DNA of 44,146 nt from Ensifer sp. LCM 4579 (GTDB taxonomy: Bacteria; Pseudomonadota; Alphaproteobacteria; Rhizobiales; Rhizobiaceae): positions 1 to 44,146 of the forward strand of contig NZ_MDDV01000021.1 of NCBI RefSeq assembly GCF_001854885.1. The letters are read 5' to 3'. Every line of letters begins with the position of its first letter. Positions within the stretch are counted from its first letter, which is position 1. A program made the translations under genes and the position numbers. Positions 1 through 8,526 of the stretch are shown in pieces. The notes beneath the pieces were generated by a model. The model was not told the DNA's origin and made no database searches. It saw only the letters and a program-made list of their open reading frames with translations.

Positions 1-404
1 CGAAATCAGCATCCGCCAATCATGGAAACTCTAGAGCGAGAACCGTCGTCGCCAGCAGCGCCGCCGCCCTCGTCAGTGATCGGGCTTATAGACCCACGCC
101 CGCCGACACGTCAACAGGCTATTGCGAAAAAAATGACAGTTTTCTGACAAAGGCCGGCGGCGCAGGGCTTTGACGCCAAACGATTCATTTTCGCGCCCAT
201 TTCACCCCCTGTGGATAACCGTTTTCGCCCTCACTTCTTCACAATCGACCGATCTAAGCGGAATGCACGCTTCGTTTCGGGTGGAAATACGCGCGGGCCG
301 GCTTTCGTCCGCCCTCCGTGAATTGACTTCAACACGCGGAATGTGCACATCTTTCGCGCAACAAAATTAATACGACAAATGCAATCGGGGACATCCAGTC
401 TGGC
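1..404. other. Upstream non-coding region
   Basis: About 400 bases before the M23 peptidase gene. I find no convincing gene here. The short open frames on both strands lack a family signature and a good ribosome binding site. A minus-strand stretch near positions 45-100 would encode an Ala/Leu-rich segment but has no start codon I can defend. The last 80 bases become AT-rich and probably hold the peptidase promoter, but no clean -35/-10 pair stands out. Confidence 0.5.
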
Positions 405-2345
405 ATGATCAATGACAGGAACATGCTACGGTCGCTCGGCGACCAGCCGCCGATCCTGGCGGATGGACGTCGTGCACCAGACCGGCGCGAAATCTCCATG
501 CGCTGGCTCTCGGGGACGTTCCTGACGGGCATCACCTCAAGCCTTCTGATGGGGGTCGCGCTCTTTGCCGCCCTCGACGGCCGGCAACAGCTGGCGATTC
601 CGGCGGAAGCCTTTGCCGCCCTCGACCCATCTCAAGGCATCAGCGCCGCCAAGCGCGGAAATCGCATCATCGCACCGAACGTCGTCGCCAAGCCGGCAGA
701 CAAGACCGTCATGGAGGTTTCGACGATGATCCATGACGGCGAGCGGGAGGTGGTCCGCCGTCAGCCCTTCGTGCACGTCAAGATGGCGCTTGCCGCCAAT
801 CACCAGACCACGGAGGATTATCCCTCCTTCGATCCGCTCGCGATCTTTTCCACCGAGGGGCAGGCCGAGGCGCCCGCGGTCAGGACTGGAACGATCTATG
901 GTTCGGACGTGGAATCCGAGGTGGCGTTGAAGACGGTCAACTTTCCTTTGAAGGGGGCCGGCTTGAAGTTCGGCCCTTCGATGTCGCTCGACGAAGTGGA
1001 GGAAAACGTCCGCACCAATGGCTCGGTGCTGACAGAAGGCAGTACCCAGGTCGCCTCGCTCTTCTATGTCGACCCGCAGCGCTTCGCCTCCGACGACGGC
1101 AACCTCGACCTGATCCAGGGTCTAACAGCCCGCATCGTCGAGGAAAACATGAGCGTTTCCGCCTATGAGAACATCACCAAGCAGAGCACCGAATATGCCG
1201 ACGACGTCATTCCGGTGCGTCGTGATACGGCGATCGCGACGGTGATGGAGAATGCCGGCTATGCCAAGGCCGAAGCCGAAGACGCCGCCAGCTATATCGA
1301 GGAATCACTCGGCTCCAAGAACCTTGCCGCCGGGGATGTCTTGCGGATCGGCATCATCCAGAAGGGCGAAGAGGCGCACATCGTGCGGGCGACGATCTAT
1401 TCGCGCAACCGGCATGTGCTGACGATGGCGGTCGATGATCATGGGCGTTTCGTCCCCGGGGCGGAACCGCCGAAGCTCGATGCGGTCGACACCGCCTTCG
1501 ACGACAAGGGCATGCCGGTGATCACCGGTGGCCATGACCTGCCGCGGGTCTATGACGGCATCTATCGGGCGGCACTATCCTACGGGATGAGTTCCGACAT
1601 GGTCGCGTTGCTCGTCAGGCTGCTGGCGAGCAATGTCGACTTCCAGGCGCAGCTGAAGCCCACGGACTCGCTTGAGGCGTTCTTCTCGGTCGCCGACGAA
1701 GGCGGCCTCGCGACCGAAGATTCGGAGCTCCTCTACGTCAACGCCAAGTTCGGTGACGCCGAGACGCGCTTCTACCGCTTCCAGGATCCCGAGGACAATT
1801 CGATCGACTATTTCGACCGGGACGGCAAGAGCATCCGCCAGTTCCTGCTACGAAACCCGGTCCCGAACGGTCGCTTCCGGTCGGGCTTCGGCATGCGCCG
1901 CCACCCGATCCTCGGTTTCTCTCGCATGCATACAGGCGTCGACTGGGCGGCACCGCGCGGAACCCCGATCATCGCCGCCGGCAACGGCGTGGTACAGAGT
2001 GCCGGCTGGGACTCCGGCGGCTACGGCAATCAGACGCTGATCCGACATGCCAACGGCTATGTCTCGTCCTATAACCACCAGAGCGCGATTGCCAAGAACG
2101 TCAAGCCCGGCGCAAAGGTCGTCCAGGGCCAGGTGATCGGCTGGGTCGGAACCACCGGCCTCTCGACGGGTCCGCATCTCCACTACGAGTTGATCGTCAA
2201 CGGCAACAAGGTTGACCCGTTGCGCGTCCGCCTGCCAGGCGGCAAGTCGCTCTCCGGCGAAGCGCTGGCGCAGTTCGAGAAGGAGCGGCAGCGCATCGAC
2301 GAGCTCCTCGGCAAGGACGATCTCAACGAGGTGGCGAGCAAGTAG
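405..2345 (+). CDS. M23 family metallopeptidase (LytM domain), membrane anchored
   Basis: A 646-residue cell-wall peptidase of the M23/LytM family. These enzymes cut peptide cross-links in peptidoglycan or activate amidases at division. A hydrophobic segment at about residues 34-56 after a charged N-terminus indicates one membrane anchor, placing the rest in the periplasm. The long middle (about 60-470) is a family-specific extension. The catalytic LytM domain is at about 480-610: the HTGVD motif supplies zinc ligands His509 and Asp513, and the HLHYE motif (His591 and His593) completes the site, so the enzyme looks active. The first ATG is used. A second ATG lies six codons on, and neither has a strong ribosome binding site. 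A GC-rich hairpin with a weak CT-rich tail follows at about 2367-2390. Confidence 0.9.
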   Translation: MINDRNMLRSLGDQPPILADGRRAPDRREISMRWLSGTFLTGITSSLLMGVALFAALDGRQQLAIPAEAFAALDPSQGISAAKRGNRIIAPNVVAKPADKTVMEVSTMIHDGEREVVRRQPFVHVKMALAANHQTTEDYPSFDPLAIFSTEGQAEAPAVRTGTIYGSDVESEVALKTVNFPLKGAGLKFGPSMSLDEVEENVRTNGSVLTEGSTQVASLFYVDPQRFASDDGNLDLIQGLTARIVEENMSVSAYENITKQSTEYADDVIPVRRDTAIATVMENAGYAKAEAEDAASYIEESLGSKNLAAGDVLRIGIIQKGEEAHIVRATIYSRNRHVLTMAVDDHGRFVPGAEPPKLDAVDTAFDDKGMPVITGGHDLPRVYDGIYRAALSYGMSSDMVALLVRLLASNVDFQAQLKPTDSLEAFFSVADEGGLATEDSELLYVNAKFGDAETRFYRFQDPEDNSIDYFDRDGKSIRQFLLRNPVPNGRFRSGFGMRRHPILGFSRMHTGVDWAAPRGTPIIAAGNGVVQSAGWDSGGYGNQTLIRHANGYVSSYNHQSAIAKNVKPGAKVVQGQVIGWVGTTGLSTGPHLHYELIVNGNKVDPLRVRLPGGKSLSGEALAQFEKERQRIDELLGKDDLNEVASK

Positions 2346-2400
2346 CCCGTTTTCGCCTTATACAGAAGACCGCCCTGCGGGGCGGCCTCTCTGAATGAAG

Positions 2401-2500
2401 TGCTACAGCAGCCTTTGAGCGTCCTGGGACGGCGCTGCCGACGCACAGGGTTTACAGCGCCGCGCGTCTATTCAGACGCGCAAAGGTCGCTGTAACTCTT
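2401..2500. repeat. Palindromic mosaic repeat, two partial copies in opposite orientation
   Basis: Two modules of the window's dispersed repeat sit tail to tail between the M23 gene and clpB. Bases 2401-2439 read GCTACAGC...GCGCTG. Bases 2452-2500 read TACAGCGCCGCGCGTC...GACGCGCAAAGG..GCTGTAA in the inverse sense. Each is itself a dyad that would fold as a hairpin. Related copies are at 5407, 17679, 17809, 21184 and 38001. The form resembles the intergenic mosaic elements described in rhizobia. Confidence 0.75.
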
Positions 2501-2506
2501 TAAATC

Positions 2507-2556
2507 TGCGCATCGAGCTTTCCGAAAATCGGGTACCGATTTTCGGGTCGATGCGC
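2507..2556. repeat. 50-bp nested palindrome at the clpB 3' end
   Basis: An inner perfect 11-bp inverted repeat, CCGAAAATCGG / CCGATTTTCGG (2522-2532 and 2536-2546), is flanked by an outer 9-bp repeat, GCGCATCGA / TCGATGCGC (2508-2516 and 2548-2556). The right edge touches the first base of the clpB stop codon. It looks like a mobile palindromic unit that may also protect or end the clpB transcript. There is no T-tract. Confidence 0.75.
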
Positions 2557-5162
2557 TAGGCGGCTTCCTGGGCTGCGCTTGAGCCGCGCTTGAAGTTCAG
2601 CCGATCGGAGCCGGCGAGAATCTTGACCGCCGAGCCGTCCGGGAACTCGCCCTGCAGCATTTTCTCCGCCAGCGGATCCTGGACATATTTCTGGATCGCC
2701 CGCTTCAAGGGCCGCGCACCATAGGCCGGATCATAGCCTCGCTCGGCGAGGAAATTCCGCGCCTCGTCTTCGAGCTCGATCGTAATCTTGCGCTCGGCGA
2801 GCAGCCTGCGCAGCCGTTCGAGCTGGATGTCGACGATGGCTCCCATCTGCGCGCGCCGCAGCCGATGGAAGAGAATGATCTCGTCCACCCGGTTCAGGAA
2901 TTCCGGCCGGAAGGCGGCTCGCACCACCTCCATCACCTGCTCGCGCACGACGTCGCTGTCCTCGTCTTCGCCAAGACCCGTCAGATACTCCGCGCCAAGA
3001 TTCGAGGTCATGATGATCATCGTGTTCTTGAAGTCGACGGTGCGACCCTGGCCATCGGTCAGACGACCATCGTCGAGCACCTGCAGCAGCACGTTGAAGA
3101 CGTCCGGATGCGCCTTCTCGATCTCGTCGAACAGCACCACCTGATAGGGCCTGCGGCGGACGGATTCGGTAAGCGCTCCTCCCTCCTCATAACCGACATA
3201 GCCGGGCGGCGCACCGATCAGCCGGGCAACCGAGTGCTTCTCCATATATTCCGACATGTCGATCCGCATCAGCGCGGTCTCGTCGTCGAAGAGGAACCGA
3301 GCAAGTGCCTTGGTAAGCTCCGTCTTACCGACTCCGGTCGGCCCAAGGAAGATGAAGGAACCGATCGGCCGATTGGGGTCCTGAAGCCCGGCGCGAGAGC
3401 GGCGAACCGCTCGCGACACGGCCTGGACCGCATCGCCCTGCCCGACGACCCATTTGGCCAGTTCGTCCTCCATCCGGAGCAACTTTTCCCGCTCGCCTTC
3501 GAGCATCTTGTCGACGGGAATGCCGGTCCAACGCGAAACGACGTGGGCGATATGGTCCGGCGTCACCACCTCCTGCACCATGGCATTGGCGCTCGAACTA
3601 TCCTGGCTCTCCGCCTCTGCGAGTTCTTTCTCCAATTTCGGAATGACGCCATAGGCGAGTTCGCCCGCCCGCTGAAATTCGCCCTTGCGTTGGACGATCT
3701 GTAGCTCGTTGCGCGTTTCGTCGAGCTCCTTCTTGAGATCCGCGGCACGGCCGAGCTTCTGTTTCTCCGCCTGCCACCGCGCCGTCAGCGTCGCCGCCTG
3801 CTCCTCCAGCACGGCCAGATCGAGTTCCAGTCTTTCCAGCCGATCCTTGGAGGAGGCATCGGTCTCCTTTTTCAAAGCTTCGCGCTCGATCTTCAGCTGG
3901 ACGACACGCCGATCGAGCTCGTCGAGTTCCTCGGGCTTGGAATCGACCTGCATCCGGAGCCTTGAGGCGGCCTCGTCCATGAGATCGATTGCCTTGTCCG
4001 GCAAAAACCGGTCGGTAATGTAGCGGTTGGAAAGGGTCGCGGCCGAGACCAGTGCCGAATCGGATATCCGCACCTTGTGGTGCTGTTCATACTTCTCCTT
4101 GAGCCCGCGCAGGATTGAGATCGTATCCTCGACCGACGGTTCGTCGACGAAGACCGGCTGGAACCGGCGGGCAAGAGCCGCATCTTTCTCGACATGCTTG
4201 CGATATTCATCAAGCGTCGTCGCGCCGATGCAGTGCAGTTCGCCGCGGGCCAGTGCCGGTTTCAGCAGATTCGAGGCGTCCATCGCGCCGTCCGCCTTGC
4301 CTGCGCCGACGAGCGTATGCATCTCGTCGATGAAGAGGATGATCTCGCCCTCCTCGGAGCGAACCTCGTTGAGTACCGCCTTCAGTCGCTCTTCGAATTC
4401 TCCGCGGTACTTCGCGCCGGCGATCAATGCCCCCATATCGAGCGCCATGAGCCGCTTGTCCTTGAGGCTCTCGGGCACGTCGCCATTGACGATCCGGAGC
4501 GACAGCCCCTCGGCGATCGCCGTTTTGCCGACGCCGGGCTCACCGATCAGCACCGGATTGTTCTTCGTGCGGCGCGAGAGCACCTGGATCGTGCGGCGAA
4601 TCTCGTCATCGCGGCCGATCACCGGGTCGAGCTTGCCATCGCGCGCTTCCGCGGTCAGATCGCGTGCATATTTCTTCAGCGAATCGAAGCTCTGCTCGGC
4701 ATTCGCGCTGTCGGCCGTCCGGCCTTTGCGAAGGTCGTTGATCACCTGGTTGAGTTTCGTCGGCGTCACGCCAGCCTTCGAGAGGATCGCAGCGGTAGAG
4801 GCTGAACTCTCGACCGCGAGAGCCAAAAGCAGCCGCTCTACGGTGACGAAGCTGTCGCCGGCTTTTTGTGCCGCGTTCTCAGCCGTGGTGAACACCTTGG
4901 CAAGCGGCTGTGAAAGATAGACGGAACCGCTGCCGCCCGTCACCTTAGGGAGCTTTGCCAGCGCCTGCGCAGTACCCGTCCGCGCTTCGCGTGCGTCGCC
5001 GCCGGCGCGCTCGATGAGCGATGCCGCCATGCCCTGGTCGTCGTCGAGCAAGACTTTGAGAACGTGCTCCGGCGTGAATTGTTGATGTCCCTCCGCGAGG
5101 GCATAGGTCTGCGCCGATTGCAGGAAACCGCGCACACGCTCGGAATATTTTTCGATATTCAT
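2556..5162 (-). CDS. clpB: ATP-dependent chaperone ClpB
   Basis: Hsp100 disaggregase of 868 residues, a normal length. It is a cytoplasmic hexamer that threads aggregated proteins through its pore and works with DnaK. In order: an N-terminal Clp_N domain (about 1-145), the first AAA+ module with Walker A GEPGVGKT near residue 206, the ClpB-specific coiled-coil middle domain (about 400-530), and the second AAA+ module with Walker A GPTGVGKT near 607 and the GYVGYEEGG pore-loop region. The C-terminal D2-small domain is complete. The ATG is preceded by a strong GGAGGT ribosome binding site. A heat-shock-type promoter lies about 130 bases upstream. Confidence 0.98.
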   Translation of the reverse strand: MNIEKYSERVRGFLQSAQTYALAEGHQQFTPEHVLKVLLDDDQGMAASLIERAGGDAREARTGTAQALAKLPKVTGGSGSVYLSQPLAKVFTTAENAAQKAGDSFVTVERLLLALAVESSASTAAILSKAGVTPTKLNQVINDLRKGRTADSANAEQSFDSLKKYARDLTAEARDGKLDPVIGRDDEIRRTIQVLSRRTKNNPVLIGEPGVGKTAIAEGLSLRIVNGDVPESLKDKRLMALDMGALIAGAKYRGEFEERLKAVLNEVRSEEGEIILFIDEMHTLVGAGKADGAMDASNLLKPALARGELHCIGATTLDEYRKHVEKDAALARRFQPVFVDEPSVEDTISILRGLKEKYEQHHKVRISDSALVSAATLSNRYITDRFLPDKAIDLMDEAASRLRMQVDSKPEELDELDRRVVQLKIEREALKKETDASSKDRLERLELDLAVLEEQAATLTARWQAEKQKLGRAADLKKELDETRNELQIVQRKGEFQRAGELAYGVIPKLEKELAEAESQDSSSANAMVQEVVTPDHIAHVVSRWTGIPVDKMLEGEREKLLRMEDELAKWVVGQGDAVQAVSRAVRRSRAGLQDPNRPIGSFIFLGPTGVGKTELTKALARFLFDDETALMRIDMSEYMEKHSVARLIGAPPGYVGYEEGGALTESVRRRPYQVVLFDEIEKAHPDVFNVLLQVLDDGRLTDGQGRTVDFKNTMIIMTSNLGAEYLTGLGEDEDSDVVREQVMEVVRAAFRPEFLNRVDEIILFHRLRRAQMGAIVDIQLERLRRLLAERKITIELEDEARNFLAERGYDPAYGARPLKRAIQKYVQDPLAEKMLQGEFPDGSAVKILAGSDRLNFKRGSSAAQEAA

Positions 5163-5293
5163 AACTTACCTCCGTAGCCCGGCAAGCCCATTGTCTTGGC
5201 ACTGGCCGGAATTTCAGGATCAGGCTCCCGCATCGGCAAGCCTGTCATCGACACCTCGTCCTCGCCTTGCGCGGGATCAAGTCTTCGAAGGGA

Positions 5294-5322
5294 ATATGGG
5301 GCAGCATTTTCGGAAATTAAAG
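5294..5322 (-). promoter_or_regulatory. Candidate RpoH (sigma-32) promoter of clpB
   Basis: On the minus strand CTTTAA (5322-5317), 17 bases, then CCATAT (5299-5294). As I recall it, the Sinorhizobium RpoH consensus is CTTGAA, 17 bases, CCANAT. The -10 and spacing agree and the -35 differs at one base. It lies about 130 bases upstream of clpB, a classic heat-shock gene. Confidence 0.6.
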
Positions 5323-5406
5323 GTGGACATACGACCGCTTTCCCGAAATCGGATTGCGGGAACGGAGGACTCCGGAGGCTGTTGAAGACAAGCTGAAACG
5401 CCCGGC

Positions 5407-5469
5407 TCTGCAGTAATTCAAGGTGCTACAGTGAGCTTTGCGCATCTGAAACACGCGCGGCGCTGCAAT
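5407..5469. repeat. Partial copy of the palindromic mosaic repeat
   Basis: Reads CTGCAGTAATTCAAGGTGCTACAGTGA...CTTTGCGC..GCGCGGCGCTGCAA, the right-hand module of the repeat seen complete at 17809-17914. It lies in the clpB to DUF4167 gap (5163-5521). That gap otherwise holds the clpB promoter and a terminator, and no gene. Confidence 0.65.
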
Positions 5470-5471
5470 AT

Positions 5472-5499
5472 AGAAAGCCCGGCCATGAGACCGGGCTTT
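5472..5499 (-). terminator. Rho-independent terminator after the DUF4167 gene
   Basis: On the minus strand AAAGCCCGG, a short loop, CCGGGCTTTCT: a GC stem (GCCCGG/CCGGGC) extended by A:T pairs and followed by TTTCTAT. It starts about 22 bases past the DUF4167 stop. Confidence 0.8.
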
Positions 5500-5521
5500 G
5501 CTTGAGGTGCGCGGTTGTTCT

Positions 5522-6157
5522 TTATTCCGACGCCGCCAACGCCGCCGACTCGCCCGCCGCCGGAGCTTCACCGGCTGCGCCCTCTTCCGAGGCGTTGCGG
5601 CGTGGCTGGCGGCGCGGCCGCGACGCACTGCGGCGGCGCGATGATGCGCGGCCGGACGACTGCGTTTCCTCTTCCAGAGCGACTTCGGCAGGCACGCCTT
5701 CGATCACCGGCTGCGGTCCGGAACCGTCAACCACCGGCTGCGGCTCACTTGCGGACGTTGCTGCCACCGGCGCCGGCGCCGGTTCCGCAAAGACCTGCTC
5801 CTGATCCAGATCGTCCTGCTCACGGTCGGTCAGATCGCGATCCTGGTGATCCTGGCGGTCGTCCCGCTGGAAGCGATCCTGCATCTGTGCCTGAGCTGCC
5901 GCGATGATGCGGTTGTAGTGCTCGGCGTGCTGGAGGTAGTTTTCAGCCATGACGCGGTCGCCGGCGCTTTGCGCATCACGCGCGAGCGCTGCATATTTTT
6001 CAGCGATATGCTGGGCCGTGCCGCGGATCTTCACGTCCGGGCCGGAACTGTCATAGGTGCGCGTCAACGGATTGGAGCCCTTGCGGTTCCCATTCCCGTT
6101 GTTGTTGCTATTGTTATTCCGCCCACGGCCGCGCTTGTTTTGCTGTCCTGGCCTCAT
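5522..6157 (-). CDS. DUF4167 domain-containing protein
   Basis: A 211-residue protein of unknown function. The N-terminus is extremely basic and Asn/Gly-rich (GQQNKRGRGRNNNSNNN), like an RNA- or DNA-binding tail. It is followed by the DUF4167 core at about 25-85 (LTRTYDSSGPDVKIRGTA, then AEKYAALARDA). The C-terminal half is low complexity: acidic/Gln then Ala/Arg-rich, ending in basic SRRRSASRPRR and an Ala/Glu tail. This domain is typical of alphaproteobacteria. The frame stays open 49 codons further upstream, but the chosen ATG begins the conserved MRPGQQNKRG start. The function is not known to me and binding to nucleic acid is only suggested by charge. Confidence 0.85.
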   Translation of the reverse strand: MRPGQQNKRGRGRNNNSNNNGNGNRKGSNPLTRTYDSSGPDVKIRGTAQHIAEKYAALARDAQSAGDRVMAENYLQHAEHYNRIIAAAQAQMQDRFQRDDRQDHQDRDLTDREQDDLDQEQVFAEPAPAPVAATSASEPQPVVDGSGPQPVIEGVPAEVALEEETQSSGRASSRRRSASRPRRQPRRNASEEGAAGEAPAAGESAALAASE

Positions 6158-6489
6158 CGTCCATTCACCCGAATTTTTTCTATAATGATCATATGGTTCC
6201 GCATCCCGGTCGGCTCTGCCCGCGCCAGAGAAAACACGCGCCACAGCAGACCGTCTGTTCGCGATCTCGGCGCCCGCTGACGTCAAATTAACAGATACCC
6301 GCACAAGGCACTGTCGAACCCTAGCAACTCTTTCTTGAGAGCAATCCCCGTTGGCCAGGCCTTACTGAACCGAATCTCCGGTCCATGACCCTTTGCCCAG
6401 TGCGTGGGCGCAAACTAGCCCGCTTCCTTCGGGATTCCAAGCCCTTTCTTTGCTCTTCAAGAAAAGAGAGACGCCAGTGCAGCATTTTT
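6158..6489. other. Gap between prmC and the DUF4167 gene
   Basis: About 330 bases. It probably holds the prmC 3' end signals and the DUF4167 promoter. I see no gene, tRNA or clear terminator. The frames open here are extensions of the neighbours or antisense to prmC. Confidence 0.5.
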
Positions 6490-7371
6490 TCAAGGGTCGG
6501 TGCTGCGTTCGACGTCCTGCTCGAACACCAGGACCCGGTCATTGCCGCCGAGATCCTTCGCGCTCTCAAGCAGGCAGAACCCCTCGCTCACGAACAGCGC
6601 CGTGACTGCCTGCTTCTGGTCGAAACCGATTTCCAAGCCTATTACACCGCCCGCCTCTATATGGCGGCCCGCGTGAAGAGCGATGGCACGATAGGCATCA
6701 AGCCCGTCATCCCCGCCGTCAAGGGCGGCAGCCGGATCGTGGAGTCTCACTTCCGGCTCAAGCTTGTCGACGACTTTGGACCTGATATACGGCGGATTTG
6801 AGACGACGATATCGAACCGTCCGTCCACGGCTTCGAACCAGCTGCTTCGAAGCGTTTCGAAGCGCTCGGCCAAGCCGTTCCGCTCGGCGTTCTCGCCTGC
6901 CGTCGCCAAGGCGTCCACCGATATATCGGTACCAAGGCCGCGCGCGTCAAGTACCGATGCGAGAAGCGCGAGACAGATCGCTCCGGTTCCGGTGCCGAGA
7001 TCGATGATTCGGCAGCGTCCCTTGCGGGCGGCGATCCGGCGTGCGTATGGAACGAGGCAATCCACCAGGATTTCCGTATCCGGCCGCGGCTCGAGGGTTT
7101 CCCCGGACAGTTTGAGCGTCAATCCGTAGAACTCGCGTTCACCCAGAATGCGATAGACCGGCTCGCGACCCGCGCGGCGCTGAATTGCGGCCCGGATACG
7201 CTGAGCGTCGGCGTCGCTCACCGGATGCCGGCCGCGGGTCATCAACTCCGCAAGAGACAGACCGAGCAGACCCGAAACGAGATGGCGCGAGTCCAACGCC
7301 GCACCTTCGATGCCGGCCGCCATCAATCGGTCGCGGCTTTCGGCAAGAAGGCTGTCCAACGTCTCGGCCAT
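6490..7371 (-). CDS. prmC: Peptide chain release factor N5-glutamine methyltransferase PrmC
   Basis: A SAM-dependent methyltransferase of 293 residues that methylates the glutamine of the GGQ motif in release factors. It has an N-terminal helical domain (about 1-75) that recognises the factor and a Rossmann methyltransferase domain with the SAM-binding DLGTGTGAI (about 124-132). The NPPY signature (residues 192-195) holds the target glutamine amide. The start lies six bases after the stop of prfA, so enzyme and substrate are made from one message. This pairing is common in bacteria. Confidence 0.97.
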   Translation of the reverse strand: MAETLDSLLAESRDRLMAAGIEGAALDSRHLVSGLLGLSLAELMTRGRHPVSDADAQRIRAAIQRRAGREPVYRILGEREFYGLTLKLSGETLEPRPDTEILVDCLVPYARRIAARKGRCRIIDLGTGTGAICLALLASVLDARGLGTDISVDALATAGENAERNGLAERFETLRSSWFEAVDGRFDIVVSNPPYIRSKVVDKLEPEVRLHDPAAALDGGDDGLDAYRAIALHAGRHIEAGGVIGLEIGFDQKQAVTALFVSEGFCLLESAKDLGGNDRVLVFEQDVERSTDP

Positions 7372-7377
7372 CGCTGC

Positions 7378-8460
7378 TCAGTTCTGCTTTTCGCCGAGGA
7401 GGGCGAGCTGGCTTGCCTGATGGTCCGCCAGGAGCGCGTCGACCACCTCGTCGATCTCGCCTTCCATCATCCGATCGAGCTTGTAGAGCGTCAGGTTGAT
7501 GCGGTGATCGGTCACTCGGCCCTGCGGAAAGTTATAGGTGCGAATGCGCTCTGAACGGTCGCCGGAACCGACCTGATTCTTGCGATCGGCGGAGCGCTCG
7601 TTCTCGGCACGCTGGCGCTCCATGTCGTAAAGCCGCGAACGCAGCACCTGCATTGCCTTGGCTCGGTTCTGGTGCTGCGACTTCTCAGAACTCGTAACAA
7701 CGATGCCGGTCGGCAGATGCGTGACGCGGACGGCCGAATCGGTTGTGTTGACATGCTGACCGCCTGCACCTGATGAGCGCATCGTATCGATGCGGATATC
7801 CTCCGGCCGGATCTCGACGTCGATCTCCTCGGCCTCCGGAAGCACGGCGACGGTTGCCGCCGACGTGTGGATGCGGCCGCTTGCTTCCGTCTCCGGCACG
7901 CGTTGCACCCGATGAACGCCCGACTCGAATTTCAGCCGCGAGAACACGCCGCGGCCGGAGACGGTCGCGATGATTTCCTTGTAGCCACCGGCTTCCCCCT
8001 CGCTTGCCGAAAGCACCTCGACGCGCCAGCCCTTGCTCGCGGCATACCGCTCATACATGCGGAAGAGATCGCCGGCAAAGAGTGCCGCTTCCGAGCCGCC
8101 GGTGCCGGCGCGGATCTCGAGAATGGCGCTTTTCTCGTCTGCCGCATCCTTCGGAAGCAGCAGGACCTGGATTTCCTGCTCGAGCGCTTCGATCCTCTCT
8201 TCAAGCTCTGGCCGCTCCATTTCCGCAAGGTCGCGCATGTCCTTGTCCGTCGACCGGTCGTCAAGCAATGCGTCGATATCGGCAAGCTCGTCCTCTGCCT
8301 TCTGGTGGGCGCGGATCTTCGTTACCACCGGCTGGAGTTCTGAATATTCCGAAGCGAGCTTCACATAGACATCGGCTGAAGGACCGGCAGACATGCGGGC
8401 CTCGATTTCGCCGAACCGTCGTTCGAGTTCGCGCATCTTTTCAACAGGAAGGTTGGCCAA
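7378..8460 (-). CDS. prfA: Peptide chain release factor 1
   Basis: RF1, 360 residues, terminates translation at UAA and UAG. Seen directly: the PET recognition loop (residues 189-191), in the place of the RF1 PxT tripeptide, and the universal GGQ (233-235) inside [17 protein letters not shown], whose Gln235 is the PrmC target. The start is a TTG: minus-strand GGAG lies six bases before TTG GCC AAC. The next in-frame ATG is eight codons downstream and would trim the conserved N-terminus. It is followed at once by prmC and preceded by ptsP with a 66-base gap. Confidence 0.97.
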   Translation of the reverse strand: MANLPVEKMRELERRFGEIEARMSAGPSADVYVKLASEYSELQPVVTKIRAHQKAEDELADIDALLDDRSTDKDMRDLAEMERPELEERIEALEQEIQVLLLPKDAADEKSAILEIRAGTGGSEAALFAGDLFRMYERYAASKGWRVEVLSASEGEAGGYKEIIATVSGRGVFSRLKFESGVHRVQRVPETEASGRIHTSAATVAVLPEAEEIDVEIRPEDIRIDTMRSSGAGGQHVNTTDSAVRVTHLPTGIVVTSSEKSQHQNRAKAMQVLRSRLYDMERQRAENERSADRKNQVGSGDRSERIRTYNFPQGRVTDHRINLTLYKLDRMMEGEIDEVVDALLADHQASQLALLGEKQN

Positions 8461-8526
8461 CTGTTACTCCAAATACACTTACCCGCCCGGACCCCGCCGG
8501 ACGAGAACAAGGCTCTCTCGTTCGAT

